The notes beneath the pieces are model-generated. The model saw only the letters and a program-made list of their open reading frames with translations, did not search any database and had not been told where the DNA came from. From IMG/VR virus record IMGVR_UViG_3300017530_000084, positions 1 to 43,391 of that record: a stretch of 43,391 nucleotides of DNA. One strand, written 5' to 3'. The translations under genes were made by a program, and so were the position numbers. Positions 1-7,165 of this stretch are shown piece by piece. Each line of letters starts with the position of its first letter. Within the stretch, counting starts at the first letter, position 1. This DNA is from a virus.

Positions 1-85
1 TGGTCGCAGTGGCGGTCGGGGTCGCGGTCGGGGTCGCGGTCGTGGTCGGGGTCGGGGTCGCAGTCGCGGTCGCGGTCAACGGAGG
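1..85. repeat. GGTCGC/GGTCGG hexanucleotide tandem repeat, left part
   Basis: A run of degenerate hexamers (GGTCGC, GGTCGG, GGTCGT variants) that ends just before the ribosome-binding site of the methyltransferase gene. Its first 54 bases are identical to 43323-43376, so this is the other half of the array at the right end and the contig closes through it. Because the unit is a multiple of three, it stays open in frame with the methyltransferase and would read as an alternating Val-Ala/Val-Gly stretch if translated. Copy number is probably collapsed or uncertain in the assembly. Confidence 0.9.
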
Positions 86-92
86 CAGGAGC

Positions 93-920
93 ATGATGAT
101 ACTGAAGCACACGGATAGTCTGAACATCGACTGGGCCCTGAGCCACGGGGGCCTCGTCATTCCGAAGAAGCACAAGCGGCCGACCGGGCTCGACGTGTTC
201 GCCGGCTGCGGCGGGTTCTCGCTGGGCGTCATCGAGGCGGGGTTCGAGGTCCTGGCCGGTATCGACAACGAGCCGGTCGCGGCCGCCACCTACGCCCACA
301 ATCTGTGCAGCCACCCGATGCGGTTCCACTTCGTCGGGGAGGAGGACAAGGAGGCCATGGAGACCGAGCTGCAGCATTTGATCAAACACACGGCGCGGAA
401 GAACAACGGGATCGCGGTTCTGCACACCTCCGGCTGCGGCTGGATCAGCCACCACCCCGAACACCCGCCGGTCCGCCGTTTCATCCTCGGCGATGTCCGT
501 AAACTATCGGGCAGGCAGATCATGGACTGGCTGGAGGTAGACTCGATCGACTTCGTCTTCGGCTCCCCGCCGTGCCAGGGGTTCTCATTCATGGGCAAGC
601 GGAACGTCGCGGACCCGCGGAACAACCTGACGTTCGAGTTCGCCCGGCTGATCGTCGAGATCCAGCCGAAGACCATCTGCATGGAGAACGTCCCAGGAAT
701 AATGTCGATGGTCACCCCCGAGGGGCTCCCGGTCCTCGACACTTTCTGCCGGATACTTGAGGAGGGCGACTTCGGCACCTACGAGACCATCAAGAAGTCG
801 ATCTTGATCGGTGCCGGCGTGGGCGGTGCCCTGAGGGGTCATCCCAGGTCTAAAGCGTCGGGTTGGAAACGCTCGAGGAGGGGTAAGCCATCAACCAGAC
901 AACAGGAGATCAAATTATGA
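93..920 (+). CDS. DNA (cytosine-5) methyltransferase, short phage form
   Basis: Transfers a methyl group from S-adenosylmethionine to C5 of cytosine in DNA, presumably protecting phage DNA from host restriction. Seen: motif I DVFAGCGGFSLG at residues 34-45, the catalytic PPCQGFS loop at 159-165 (Cys161), and motif VI ENVPG at 198-202. An insertion of about 50 residues (79-128) lies between the cofactor-binding and catalytic motifs. The protein stops about 75 residues after ENVPG with a basic tail and has no recognisable target-recognition domain or motifs IX-X. No other frame supplies them, because recT starts at once. The ATG at 93 follows GGAGG; a GTG at 9 would add the Val-Gly repeat to the N terminus and is less likely. 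The 275-residue length fits a short phage family, but activity is not assured. Confidence 0.85.
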   Translation: MMILKHTDSLNIDWALSHGGLVIPKKHKRPTGLDVFAGCGGFSLGVIEAGFEVLAGIDNEPVAAATYAHNLCSHPMRFHFVGEEDKEAMETELQHLIKHTARKNNGIAVLHTSGCGWISHHPEHPPVRRFILGDVRKLSGRQIMDWLEVDSIDFVFGSPPCQGFSFMGKRNVADPRNNLTFEFARLIVEIQPKTICMENVPGIMSMVTPEGLPVLDTFCRILEEGDFGTYETIKKSILIGAGVGGALRGHPRSKASGWKRSRRGKPSTRQQEIKL

Positions 921-1900
921 GTACGACGCAACAGATGACAACGGTCGACCAGGCCATCGTCAAGGTCGGCCGCCGGTTCTCGCGGATCCGGGCGGTCGCC
1001 GACTTGACCTTCGCCCAGGAAAAGCTGCACGTCCTGGCGCTGATCAAGCGGGACCGTTCCCTGCGGGAGGCCCGCCCGGATACGATCCATGATGCCATGC
1101 TGCAGGCGGCCTCGATGGGCCTCAGCTATAACCCGACCCTCGGTCACTGTTACATGATCGGGCGCCGCGCGCGCAAGCGCCAGCAGGGAGAACCGGATCA
1201 GGAGTACAAGAAAAGCGTCGCGATCATCGCCTATGCCTCGCCGTCATACCGCGGCCTGATTCACATCCCGGTGATGGCCGGCGCGATCCGGTTCGCCCGC
1301 GCCGAGGTCGTCTACGACACCGACCACCTCGTCTACCGAGGGCCCCACCACGATGTCGAGTACGAGTTAAAGACCACGCACACCCGGATGGTCGAGCGGA
1401 ACGCCGTCGGCGTGTTCGCCATCGCCCGCATCCCCCAGGGAGACTACCTGTCCGAGTACATGCCCCGCGAGACGGTCCTGCGGATCCGTGGGATGTCGGA
1501 GCTCCCGAACTCGGCGATGTGGCACCCGGATAAACTCTGGACCGAGGGCTGGAAGAAGGCCGTCCTACGCCGGTTGTACAAGACCCTGCCGAACGCCCCG
1601 GTGACGCTGACCACCGCCATGGATGTGCTCAACGAACACGAGGGCCTCGATCCCGTCAACCTGCGGCGCCAGGAAGCGACCGGCGAACCGGCGCCCGAGG
1701 CCGTGGTCCTGGTCAACGAGGAACAGATAACCGCGCTACACGCTGTGATCACAGACGCCGGCGGAAGTGGTGACTACGCGGATAAGCAGCTGATACGTCT
1801 GGCTGCGACCTACGAGGTGAATGCGATCACCGATCTGCCAGTCAGCAAATTTACAGAAGCTCTGGAGAAAGTTCGCCGCGGCCTGGAGGGCAGGAAATGA
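917..1900 (+). CDS. recT: RecT-family single-strand annealing protein
   Basis: Binds single-stranded DNA and anneals complementary strands in phage recombination, working with the exonuclease two genes downstream. The N-terminal half carries the RecT pattern: a helical segment around residues 30-65, then DAMLQAASMGLSYNPTLGHCYMI, which corresponds to the conserved 'QAAxLGLxPN...GHxYLIP' block, followed by 'YRGLI'. The C-terminal ~70 residues are variable, as in the family. The start overlaps the methyltransferase stop as ATGA and is preceded by AGGAG. Length (327 aa) is slightly above the usual 270-310. Confidence 0.9.
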   Translation: MSTTQQMTTVDQAIVKVGRRFSRIRAVADLTFAQEKLHVLALIKRDRSLREARPDTIHDAMLQAASMGLSYNPTLGHCYMIGRRARKRQQGEPDQEYKKSVAIIAYASPSYRGLIHIPVMAGAIRFARAEVVYDTDHLVYRGPHHDVEYELKTTHTRMVERNAVGVFAIARIPQGDYLSEYMPRETVLRIRGMSELPNSAMWHPDKLWTEGWKKAVLRRLYKTLPNAPVTLTTAMDVLNEHEGLDPVNLRRQEATGEPAPEAVVLVNEEQITALHAVITDAGGSGDYADKQLIRLAATYEVNAITDLPVSKFTEALEKVRRGLEGRK

Positions 1901-2097
1901 ATGAGGATACGGGTCTGCCGGATGTAGATTGGCTGTTTCTGGTCGAGGCGATCGACGAGTCCCTGGCCGCCCAGGCCGACAGGATCCTGGCCGCGTATGA
2001 CGCCAACGACGATTGTGAGCTGGGTCGGGTCGTGCGGGCTCAAATCGAGATACACCGTCGGCACGTCGCGACCATCAACAACGAGGAGCCGTCCTGA
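1897..2097 (+). CDS. Small acidic hypothetical protein
   Basis: A 66-residue acidic protein of unknown function. It is coupled at both ends: its ATG overlaps the recT stop and its stop overlaps the start of the exonuclease gene. Tight translational coupling inside the recombination module suggests an accessory role there, but no motif is recognisable. It is predicted mostly helical and has no signal peptide or membrane segment. Confidence 0.65.
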   Translation: MNEDTGLPDVDWLFLVEAIDESLAAQADRILAAYDANDDCELGRVVRAQIEIHRRHVATINNEEPS

Positions 2098-2795
2098 TGG
2101 GTGGATCATTGTCGGAACCTCCCAGGCAGGGAACGGAGGCGTGGAGGCGTCAGCGGTTGGGCCGTATTACTGGCTCCGAGATGCACCGCGTGATGGGCGG
2201 CCCGCGCGCCTGGGCGTCCTACGCCCGGCAGCTCCGCGAGGAGGCCGAGCTTCTGGCCCGCATCGAGGCCGGCGAGGAGGTCGAGCTCGGTCAGGACTTC
2301 GACGTGGCCGCCACCGCCTGGGGTCGCAGGTGGGAATCGGTCGCGCTGGCCGAGTACGCCTTCCAGGAGAACGTCGACGTGAAGCCGGCCGGGTTCACCA
2401 TCCACGGCGACTACCCGTTTATCGGGTGCTCGGTGGACGGGGAGGTCTACCGGGACGCCGCCATCATCGAGGGCGTCGTCGAGGTCAAGTGCCCTTACTC
2501 CGAATCGGTACACCTCAGGATCCTGGCGTGCGGGGTGGTCCCTGATGAGCACGTCGCCCAGGTCCAGGCTGAGATCTGGGTCGTCGGCGTCGAGTGGGGT
2601 GCATTCGTCTCGTTCGACCCGCGTAGAGACCTTGATCGACGGTACTTCTGCCGCCTGCCGGACCGTGATGATGAATACATTGCCCGGATGGAGGGGCGCT
2701 GCCTTGAGTTCTGGGAGTTCGTTCAGTCCGGCCTGGACGAGCCGGGCCGTATCAAATCTGATCTTACCTCGGGAGCGATCCCGAGGCTATTTTAA
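2097..2795 (+). CDS. YqaJ-type viral exonuclease
   Basis: Predicted 5'-3' double-strand DNA exonuclease of the PD-(D/E)xK superfamily (lambda Exo/YqaJ type), which makes the single-stranded ends used by RecT. Seen: N-terminal 'RRQRLGRITGSEMHRVMG' (residues 17-34), matching the R-xxxITGSexxxi motif, then 'GCSVDGEV' with Asp114, then 'GVVEVKCP' with Glu129 and Lys131 as the D...ExK active site, and finally 'HVAQVQAEIWV', the conserved QxQ helix. The neighbour RecT makes the assignment firm. The start overlaps the previous stop (TGATG). Confidence 0.88.
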   Translation: MGGSLSEPPRQGTEAWRRQRLGRITGSEMHRVMGGPRAWASYARQLREEAELLARIEAGEEVELGQDFDVAATAWGRRWESVALAEYAFQENVDVKPAGFTIHGDYPFIGCSVDGEVYRDAAIIEGVVEVKCPYSESVHLRILACGVVPDEHVAQVQAEIWVVGVEWGAFVSFDPRRDLDRRYFCRLPDRDDEYIARMEGRCLEFWEFVQSGLDEPGRIKSDLTSGAIPRLF

Positions 2796-2813
2796 CCAAC
2801 AGGAGGAAGCATT

Positions 2814-3674
2814 ATGCCGGACGAACTACAACACATCATCGAGCAGGACATGGTCGCCCTGGAGGCCGGCGAGCTGTCGAATCGCCGTGCCCGCATGGAC
2901 GACCTGCTCGGGCAGGCCGGCCGCGTGCAGTTGTCTGACCAGGCCAGCTACGCCAAAAGCGCCGACCTCGTGAAGATCATGACGAGTGATATCAGCATGC
3001 TCAACGAGTCCAGGCTCACGGAGACGAAGAAGCCGCGCATGTACGTCGACTGGATCAACGCCGAGTTCAAGAAGATCACCGATCCACTGGAGGCCGCCAT
3101 CAAGGCCGTCAAGCGGAAACGGGTCGCCTGGGCCGACAAAGTCGAGCAAGAGCGCCTGGCGGCCGAGCGCAAGGCCAGGAAGAAGGCCGAGGACGAGGCG
3201 CTTGCTTGTGCCAAGAAGGCCGAGGACGCGCGCGTGGCTGCTGTTAAGATCGCGCAGGAGGCCCGTGACGCGGAGGAGAAGGCAAAGGCGCTGGGTAATA
3301 CCTCCGTCGCGGAAATCGCCTCACAGACGGCGGCTGACGCTGAACAGGAGGCATCCGAACATGGTGCCGAGGCTGAGCGGATCCTGAACGCCGCGGCGAA
3401 CGTCCCGGAGGTTGACGTCGCCGTCCGCAAGGTCCGGAGCTGCCTCGGCACCGTCTCCGGGACCAGGAAAGTCTGGAAGGTCGAGGTCCTCAACCTCCAC
3501 GCGTTCATGAGGAAGGCAGAATCGTACATGTCCGAGCTCGTGTCGAACGACCCGAAGGTCAAGGAGGCCGTCAGGAAGGCGGTCCAGAAATCCGCGATCT
3601 CGAAGTTCGAAGGAAACGGCATACCCATCCCGGGCCTCAGGGTCCACCAAGTCAGCGAGGACAGCGTCCGATGA
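2814..3674 (+). CDS. Coiled-coil protein of the RecT module
   Basis: A 286-residue protein with a globular N terminus, a long Ala/Lys/Glu-rich coiled coil (about residues 85-190, with a heptad-like EERLAAERKARKKAEDEA pattern) and a compact C-terminal domain ending 'GNGIPIPGLRVHQ'. Phage proteins of this layout, with a C-terminal 'G-x-RKVWKVEV ... IPGxxV' domain, are commonly found next to RecT and its exonuclease and are of unknown biochemical role. A strong ribosome-binding site (AGGAGG) precedes the ATG. It may act as a structural or end-protection partner in recombination; that is inference from position. Confidence 0.75.
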   Translation: MPDELQHIIEQDMVALEAGELSNRRARMDDLLGQAGRVQLSDQASYAKSADLVKIMTSDISMLNESRLTETKKPRMYVDWINAEFKKITDPLEAAIKAVKRKRVAWADKVEQERLAAERKARKKAEDEALACAKKAEDARVAAVKIAQEARDAEEKAKALGNTSVAEIASQTAADAEQEASEHGAEAERILNAAANVPEVDVAVRKVRSCLGTVSGTRKVWKVEVLNLHAFMRKAESYMSELVSNDPKVKEAVRKAVQKSAISKFEGNGIPIPGLRVHQVSEDSVR

Positions 3675-4249
3675 GACAGATCATATTCTTCGATTTAGAA
3701 ACGACCGGGATCCCCGTGTGGGGTAAACCCTCCGAGAGCGATGGTCAGCCGCACATCGTGGAGCTCGCCGCCCTCGTGGTCGATGAGGATACCCGTACCG
3801 TTATTCAGGGCTTCAACGTCATCGTGAAGCCGGAGACTTGGGTGATCCCCCAGGAGACCACCGACATTCACGGGATCACGAACGCGCACGCCATGGACGT
3901 CGGCATCCCTGAACACCTCGTGCTCGACGTGTTCCTGGCGATGTGGAACGGTCGCCTCCGGGTCGCGCACAACACGACGTTCGACAACCGGATCATCCGT
4001 ATCGCGATAAAGCGGTATTGCAGCAGGGCTACGGCCGACGCATGGAAAGAAAGCCAGTACATGTGCACCGGGCTCCTCGCTAAACCGATCATGAAGATGC
4101 CGCTCGCGGGTAAGCGTGGGGACAAGATGCCGAAACTGTCGGAAGCCTACCTGCACTTCACGGGCAAGGAGCTTGAGGGTCAGCACACAGCGATGGCAGA
4201 TGTCAGGGCGTGCATGGCCATCTACTTCGCCGTCAAAGACAGAGGATGA
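3671..4249 (+). CDS. DEDDh 3'-5' exonuclease (DnaQ-like)
   Basis: Predicted 3'-5' exonuclease of the DNA polymerase III epsilon/RNase T fold, acting on DNA or RNA ends. Seen: ExoI 'FFDLETTG' with Asp8 and Glu10 near the N terminus, 'HGITNAHA', ExoII 'AHNTTFDNRII', and ExoIII 'GQHTAMADVRA' supplying the catalytic His and last Asp. The 192-residue length fits a stand-alone exonuclease domain. The ATG overlaps the preceding stop, so it is coupled to the recombination module. No phage polymerase is present, so it is unlikely to be a proofreading subunit of a phage enzyme. Confidence 0.88.
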   Translation: MRQIIFFDLETTGIPVWGKPSESDGQPHIVELAALVVDEDTRTVIQGFNVIVKPETWVIPQETTDIHGITNAHAMDVGIPEHLVLDVFLAMWNGRLRVAHNTTFDNRIIRIAIKRYCSRATADAWKESQYMCTGLLAKPIMKMPLAGKRGDKMPKLSEAYLHFTGKELEGQHTAMADVRACMAIYFAVKDRG

Positions 4250-4425
4250 AGCCCTGCCAACAGCTCAGGATCGGACCGAGGTGCGTGCGGTCCGCCACGC
4301 ACCAGATCAAGCGTGGTCGTGGTCCCTGGCGGAATGTCTGCGAGAACTGTCTGGCGATGGTCATGAAGTGTAAGGCGCCGCAGGACCGGTTCACCACGAG
4401 GGTCCTCAGAGAGGAGGGAAAATGA
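4246..4425 (+). CDS. Small Cys-containing protein, possible zinc ribbon
   Basis: A 59-residue basic protein with Cys4, Cys13, a CENC pair at 32-35 and Cys42, which could bind one zinc ion. The ATG at 4246 follows AGAGG and overlaps the exonuclease stop; the longer upstream start would run into that gene. It is one of several tiny CxxC proteins in this operon. No function can be assigned. Confidence 0.6.
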   Translation: MKPCQQLRIGPRCVRSATHQIKRGRGPWRNVCENCLAMVMKCKAPQDRFTTRVLREEGK

Positions 4426-4589
4426 AACTGACACATAGAATCAAACGCTGGTACTTGAATAATAATCTCAGATGGTGGGAGAAGTACATCCGCGGCCGGC
4501 AAAGGGAGAAGGCCGTCGCGAATCAGGCCATCGATCACGGCAGGAAGATGATCGCCGCGATGCACATACGGATCGCGCAGATCAGATAG
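4422..4589 (+). CDS. Small basic protein
   Basis: A 55-residue, strongly basic, helical protein (Arg/Lys-rich, two WY/WW aromatic patches near residues 15-23). Its ATG overlaps the previous TGA and is preceded by GAGGAGGG. The charge suggests nucleic-acid or membrane-surface contact, but nothing more can be read. It ends just before the ribosome-binding site of the next gene. Confidence 0.55.
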   Translation: MKLTHRIKRWYLNNNLRWWEKYIRGRQREKAVANQAIDHGRKMIAAMHIRIAQIR

Positions 4590-4598
4590 GGGGCTGAC

Positions 4599-4814
4599 AT
4601 GTATATCAAAGCGAGAAGCAAGGTCATGGGCGGCCACACCCACATCGAGATATTCATCGGCATCGGCCGCGAGTTCACGAAGGTGAAGGCCGGCGTGATC
4701 GTGGTCAGAAATGAGGAATTCGACGAGTTTCAGTTGAAGATGTCGTTCGATGAGTGGGTGTGGGTCGAATCGGATGCTCCCTGGCATCCTGGCAACCCGA
4801 AGGCGAAACTATGA
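4599..4814 (+). CDS. Hypothetical protein, 71 residues
   Basis: A small soluble protein with alternating beta-like segments ('HIEIFIGIG', 'AGVIVVRNEEF') and a Trp-rich C terminus ('DEWVWVESDAPWHPG'). It is preceded by AGGGGG. Its stop overlaps the next start (ATGA), so it belongs to the same cotranslated string. No family recognised. Confidence 0.6.
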   Translation: MYIKARSKVMGGHTHIEIFIGIGREFTKVKAGVIVVRNEEFDEFQLKMSFDEWVWVESDAPWHPGNPKAKL

Positions 4815-5044
4815 ATAACTTTCAGCATTTTATGACTCCAGAGCAGGCCTATGTGTTTGATCAGAAGCACGGCGGTAACGGGTCCCTTGAGAGCTTTAAA
4901 AGAGCCGCGAACAGATCTGGATTATGTGATGTCTGCGAGACGGAACAGATCTGGCGTTATGGTGAAACAGGCATGTGCTTCTCCTGCACGACCGGCGAGG
5001 CTGATGCCTCTGATGATTATGAACTATTGCCCGGAGGTGATTGA
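4811..5044 (+). CDS. Small zinc-finger-like protein
   Basis: A 77-residue acidic protein with two CxxC pairs, 'LCDVCETEQIW' and 'MCFSCTTGE', spaced as in a zinc ribbon. The ATG at 4811 overlaps the preceding stop. An upstream in-frame ATG exists but lies deep in the previous gene. It is more AT-rich than its neighbours, a possible sign of separate origin. Function unknown. Confidence 0.6.
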   Translation: MNNFQHFMTPEQAYVFDQKHGGNGSLESFKRAANRSGLCDVCETEQIWRYGETGMCFSCTTGEADASDDYELLPGGD

Positions 5045-5060
5045 TGCGGGAGGTGGAACG

Positions 5061-5696
5061 ATGAAGATCACGCCGATCCTGGTCAAAGCTGAGATGATCC
5101 TGGCCATTTTGGATAGGCAAAAAACTCAGACACGGCGGATCATCAACTCGCAGCCCATTGCGCTGACGAACGATGAAACGGCTGGGCCGCGCTTCACTAT
5201 CACCCTGCGATGCCCCTACGGTCGTTCTGGCGATCTCCTCTGGGTACGCGAGTCCTGGGCTATCCATCATTGCGGGAATCGCGTCTCGCTCTCACCCGAG
5301 GCGTGGCCTGATGGGTGGCCCGTGAAACGGTTGCGGTACGTCGCGACGGACGCCGCACCGAGTCTCGACGAGGAGAACCCGACGTACTGGTGGAACAAAC
5401 GCCAATCCATCCACATGCCCCGATGGGCCTCCCGCCTAACCCTTCGCATCACGAACGTATATGTGAAGCGGGTGCAGAATATATCAGGGGAAGATGCTGT
5501 AGCAGAGGGCTGGCCTGGCACAAGTAGTTTAGAGACACCACTACCCCCTCTTGTTTGGTTTCGTAGTCTTTGGGACTCCATCAACGCAAAGCGTGGCTTC
5601 GGGTGGGACACGAATCCCTGGGTCTGGGTCATCGAATTCGAGGTCATCAAACAGAACATAGACACCTACCTCGCCATGACGGGGAGAGGAGATTGA
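5061..5696 (+). CDS. ASCH/PUA-like phage protein
   Basis: A 211-residue protein of a widespread phage family often labelled 'morphogenetic' without evidence. Seen: N-terminal 'ILVKAEMILAILDRQKTQTRR', 'CPYGRSGDLLWVRESW', then 'SIHMPRWASRLTLRITNVYVKRVQNISGEDA' and a C-terminal 'LWDSINAKRGFGWDTNPWVWVIEFEVI'. These features are diagnostic of the ASCH-like domain, a beta-barrel related to PUA RNA-binding domains and proposed to bind RNA or modified bases. The ATG at 5061 follows GGAGGTGGAACG. Placement next to csrA may hint at RNA-level control; this is inference. Confidence 0.8.
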   Translation: MKITPILVKAEMILAILDRQKTQTRRIINSQPIALTNDETAGPRFTITLRCPYGRSGDLLWVRESWAIHHCGNRVSLSPEAWPDGWPVKRLRYVATDAAPSLDEENPTYWWNKRQSIHMPRWASRLTLRITNVYVKRVQNISGEDAVAEGWPGTSSLETPLPPLVWFRSLWDSINAKRGFGWDTNPWVWVIEFEVIKQNIDTYLAMTGRGD

Positions 5697-5698
5697 TT

Positions 5699-5857
5699 AT
5701 GACGTTCGACGAATGGTGGGAAAAAGAGAGCAGCGGGTTCACCGCGAAAGCCGGGGAAGATCCCGAGAAGCACGTGAAGCGCGTCGCTATCATGGCCTGG
5801 AACGCCGCGCTGTCTGTGGCGGAGCACATCATCAAAGATACACCCGCGGAGGGCTGA
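5699..5857 (+). CDS. Small protein with MTFDEWW N terminus
   Basis: A 52-residue protein opening with 'MTFDEWWEKES', a start seen in many small phage proteins of unknown function, followed by a single amphipathic helix ('VAIMAWNAALSVAEHII'). The ATG lies just after GGGGAGAGGAG. It ends immediately before the csrA ribosome-binding site. No role known. Confidence 0.65.
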   Translation: MTFDEWWEKESSGFTAKAGEDPEKHVKRVAIMAWNAALSVAEHIIKDTPAEG

Positions 5858-5858
5858 T

Positions 5859-6065
5859 ATGGGTATGCTGGTACTTACGAGGAGTCTGGATAAGAGCATA
5901 GAGATCACCGTCCCCGGGCTGAGGCCGATCCTGATCAAGGTGTTGCAGATCAAGGGTCATCAGGTGTCGATCAGGGTGGATGCCCCGGCGGAGGTAGTCG
6001 TGCATCGGCAGGAGGTCGCCGACAGGATCCGCGAGGAGAATAGGGGGAATCAGCCCGGCAGATGA
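5859..6065 (+). CDS. csrA: CsrA/RsmA-family RNA-binding regulator
   Basis: A 68-residue homologue of the carbon storage regulator, which dimerises and binds GGA motifs in mRNA leaders to alter translation or stability. Seen: 'MLVLTRSLDKSIEI' (strand 1, with the conserved Leu and Thr-Arg), 'ILIKVLQIKGHQVSIRVDAPAEVVVHRQEV' (strands 2-5, keeping the D/NAP-x-E-V-x-V-H-R block and the RNA-contacting Arg), then a C-terminal helix 'ADRIREEN'. The full length matches host CsrA (about 60-65 aa). GGAGGG precedes the ATG. It probably reprogrammes host or phage mRNA use; targets cannot be read here. Confidence 0.88.
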   Translation: MGMLVLTRSLDKSIEITVPGLRPILIKVLQIKGHQVSIRVDAPAEVVVHRQEVADRIREENRGNQPGR

Positions 6066-6110
6066 CGCGGGTCAGAGGGAATGAACATCGACTGAGTCGA
6101 GGAGAAGATC

Positions 6111-6320
6111 ATGGAGAATCCATCGGTAATCAAGAAGTTCGTGTCGGTCGTGTCGGTGGCGACTCTGTTGCTCGCGTTGGCGATGTTCCTGCTGCTCGTA
6201 TTGGATCCCGTAGTCGCCGACGGCGAGGAATATATTGAGATCGTGGAGGCGAACAAGGGATGCGGTGATCTCTCTGGGTTCCTGCTGCACGTGAGGCTCT
6301 ACGAGGCGGTGTATCCTTGA
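6111..6320 (+). CDS. Single-pass membrane protein
   Basis: A 69-residue protein with one clear transmembrane segment (about residues 9-33, 'FVSVVSVATLLLALAMFLLLV') and a short acidic external or cytoplasmic tail containing one Cys. GAGGAG precedes the ATG. Just upstream at 6090-6102 is a perfect short palindrome (TCGACT-G-AGTCGA) that could form a small hairpin near the start. Function unknown. Confidence 0.6.
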   Translation: MENPSVIKKFVSVVSVATLLLALAMFLLLVLDPVVADGEEYIEIVEANKGCGDLSGFLLHVRLYEAVYP

Positions 6321-6577
6321 CGGAGCGGAGGCGATGGGTGTTGGTGGCCATCGGAGTGGCGATGGCGGTCCTGGGGGCGCTCTCGGGCGTCGACGCCTCT
6401 CCTCTGGGGGGACCGATCGACTGGTATCAGTACATCGTCGCGGTCCTGGTCATATGTGCCGGGGTCGCCGTCGTCCTGGTTGTCGTCTCGGGCCGATCAC
6501 GGCAGATTAAAGCATTGAAGGCCAAAAGGGGTGGACCAGGTTACGACCTTGTCTTCACTAAGAAGCAGGCTGACTGA
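6317..6577 (+). CDS. Two-helix membrane protein, TTG start
   Basis: An 86-residue protein with two hydrophobic segments (about residues 7-25 and 38-57) separated by a Gly/Pro loop and followed by a basic tail ('SGRSRQIKALKAKRGG'). The likely start is TTG overlapping the previous TGA (TTGA), with GAGGCGG upstream. The same TTGA coupling is used at 36307. It may be a small holin-like or superinfection protein; no family match is seen. Confidence 0.6.
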   Translation: MTERRRWVLVAIGVAMAVLGALSGVDASPLGGPIDWYQYIVAVLVICAGVAVVLVVVSGRSRQIKALKAKRGGPGYDLVFTKKQAD

Positions 6578-6792
6578 TGACTGACCATTGCCGACACGGG
6601 ATCACGGGGAGGTGCTCGCTCTGCAGGGCGGAGGGCGTGATCGAGAGGCTTCGGGCTGAAATTCAGGCCCTCAAGACAACGGGTAAAGATCACCGAATAC
6701 GTAACTTCCTAACCAACAGGATATATTGGGGTCGGGTGATACGCATCATCAGCGCGATATTGATGTTGGCTATTGTGTGGTGGTTGATATGA
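6577..6792 (+). CDS. CxxC plus membrane-anchor small protein
   Basis: A 71-residue protein with an N-terminal Cys/His cluster ('HCRHGITGRCSLCRAEG'), which could hold a zinc ion, then a short coiled helix and a C-terminal transmembrane segment ('VIRIISAILMLAIVWWLI'). The layout suggests a zinc-binding head anchored to the inner membrane. The ATG overlaps the previous gene's TGA. Function unknown. Confidence 0.6.
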   Translation: MTDHCRHGITGRCSLCRAEGVIERLRAEIQALKTTGKDHRIRNFLTNRIYWGRVIRIISAILMLAIVWWLI

Positions 6793-6896
6793 CCGAGCCC
6801 TGCGTATTCTGTGGATCAGGGGTTGAGCTTTGTTATGCTTGCATAAAATCACACAGAGACTTTTGTGCAGAAGCAACACGGGAGGATAAGGAATGA
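6789..6896 (+). CDS. Tiny zinc-finger-like protein, 35 residues
   Basis: A very short gene reading MTEPCVFCGSGVELCYACIK and on to 'CAEATREDKE'. Two CxxC pairs (Cys5/Cys8 and Cys15/Cys18) form a likely zinc knuckle. The start overlaps the previous stop and the stop overlaps the next start, the same ATGA coupling as the neighbours, which supports translation. Confidence 0.5.
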   Translation: MTEPCVFCGSGVELCYACIKSHRDFCAEATREDKE

Positions 6897-7132
6897 AGGC
6901 ATATGATGATGACGGAACAGAATTAGTACAGTGCCGAAATTGTATAGGAGGCACATGGGAAGCTGAATGTTGTAATGGTTCAGGAGGATGTAGTTGCAGA
7001 GGTCAACCTGTAGATATGGGAACATGCAGAGTTTGTGATGGAACTGGATGGCATAGACCTGATGCGGACACCAGAGCCAATTTAAAAATGATTCAGACTC
7101 CGTATTTGGGTTCTGGACCCAGATACTATTAG
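6893..7132 (+). CDS. DnaJ-type cysteine-rich zinc-finger protein
   Basis: A 79-residue protein with CxxCxG-type repeats ('CRNCIGG', 'CCNGSGGCSC', 'CRVCDGTGWH'), resembling half of the DnaJ/Hsp40 cysteine-rich domain but without a J domain. Such stand-alone modules may bind unfolded protein or act as adaptors. It is the last gene of the rightward unit and is clearly more AT-rich than its neighbours, suggesting recent acquisition. Only 33 bases separate it from the convergent leftward unit; no strong terminator is visible there. Confidence 0.7.
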   Translation: MKAYDDDGTELVQCRNCIGGTWEAECCNGSGGCSCRGQPVDMGTCRVCDGTGWHRPDADTRANLKMIQTPYLGSGPRYY

Positions 7133-7165
7133 ATTATCTGCTCCTGGCGGAGTACAACTGCGCGT

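Noticed and set aside
1-92. The hexamer array as a CRISPR or attachment site
   Set aside because: Units are six bases with no spacers, and no integrase gene exists in the window.
2948-3628. A 226-codon minus-strand ORF opposite the coiled-coil protein gene
   Set aside because: Ser/Ala-rich antisense image of an Ala/Lys/Glu coiled coil; no RBS, wrong direction.
7133-7165. A possible terminator between the two convergent units
   Set aside because: Only a short CGCG/CGCG pairing is visible, with no good T-run; too weak to call.
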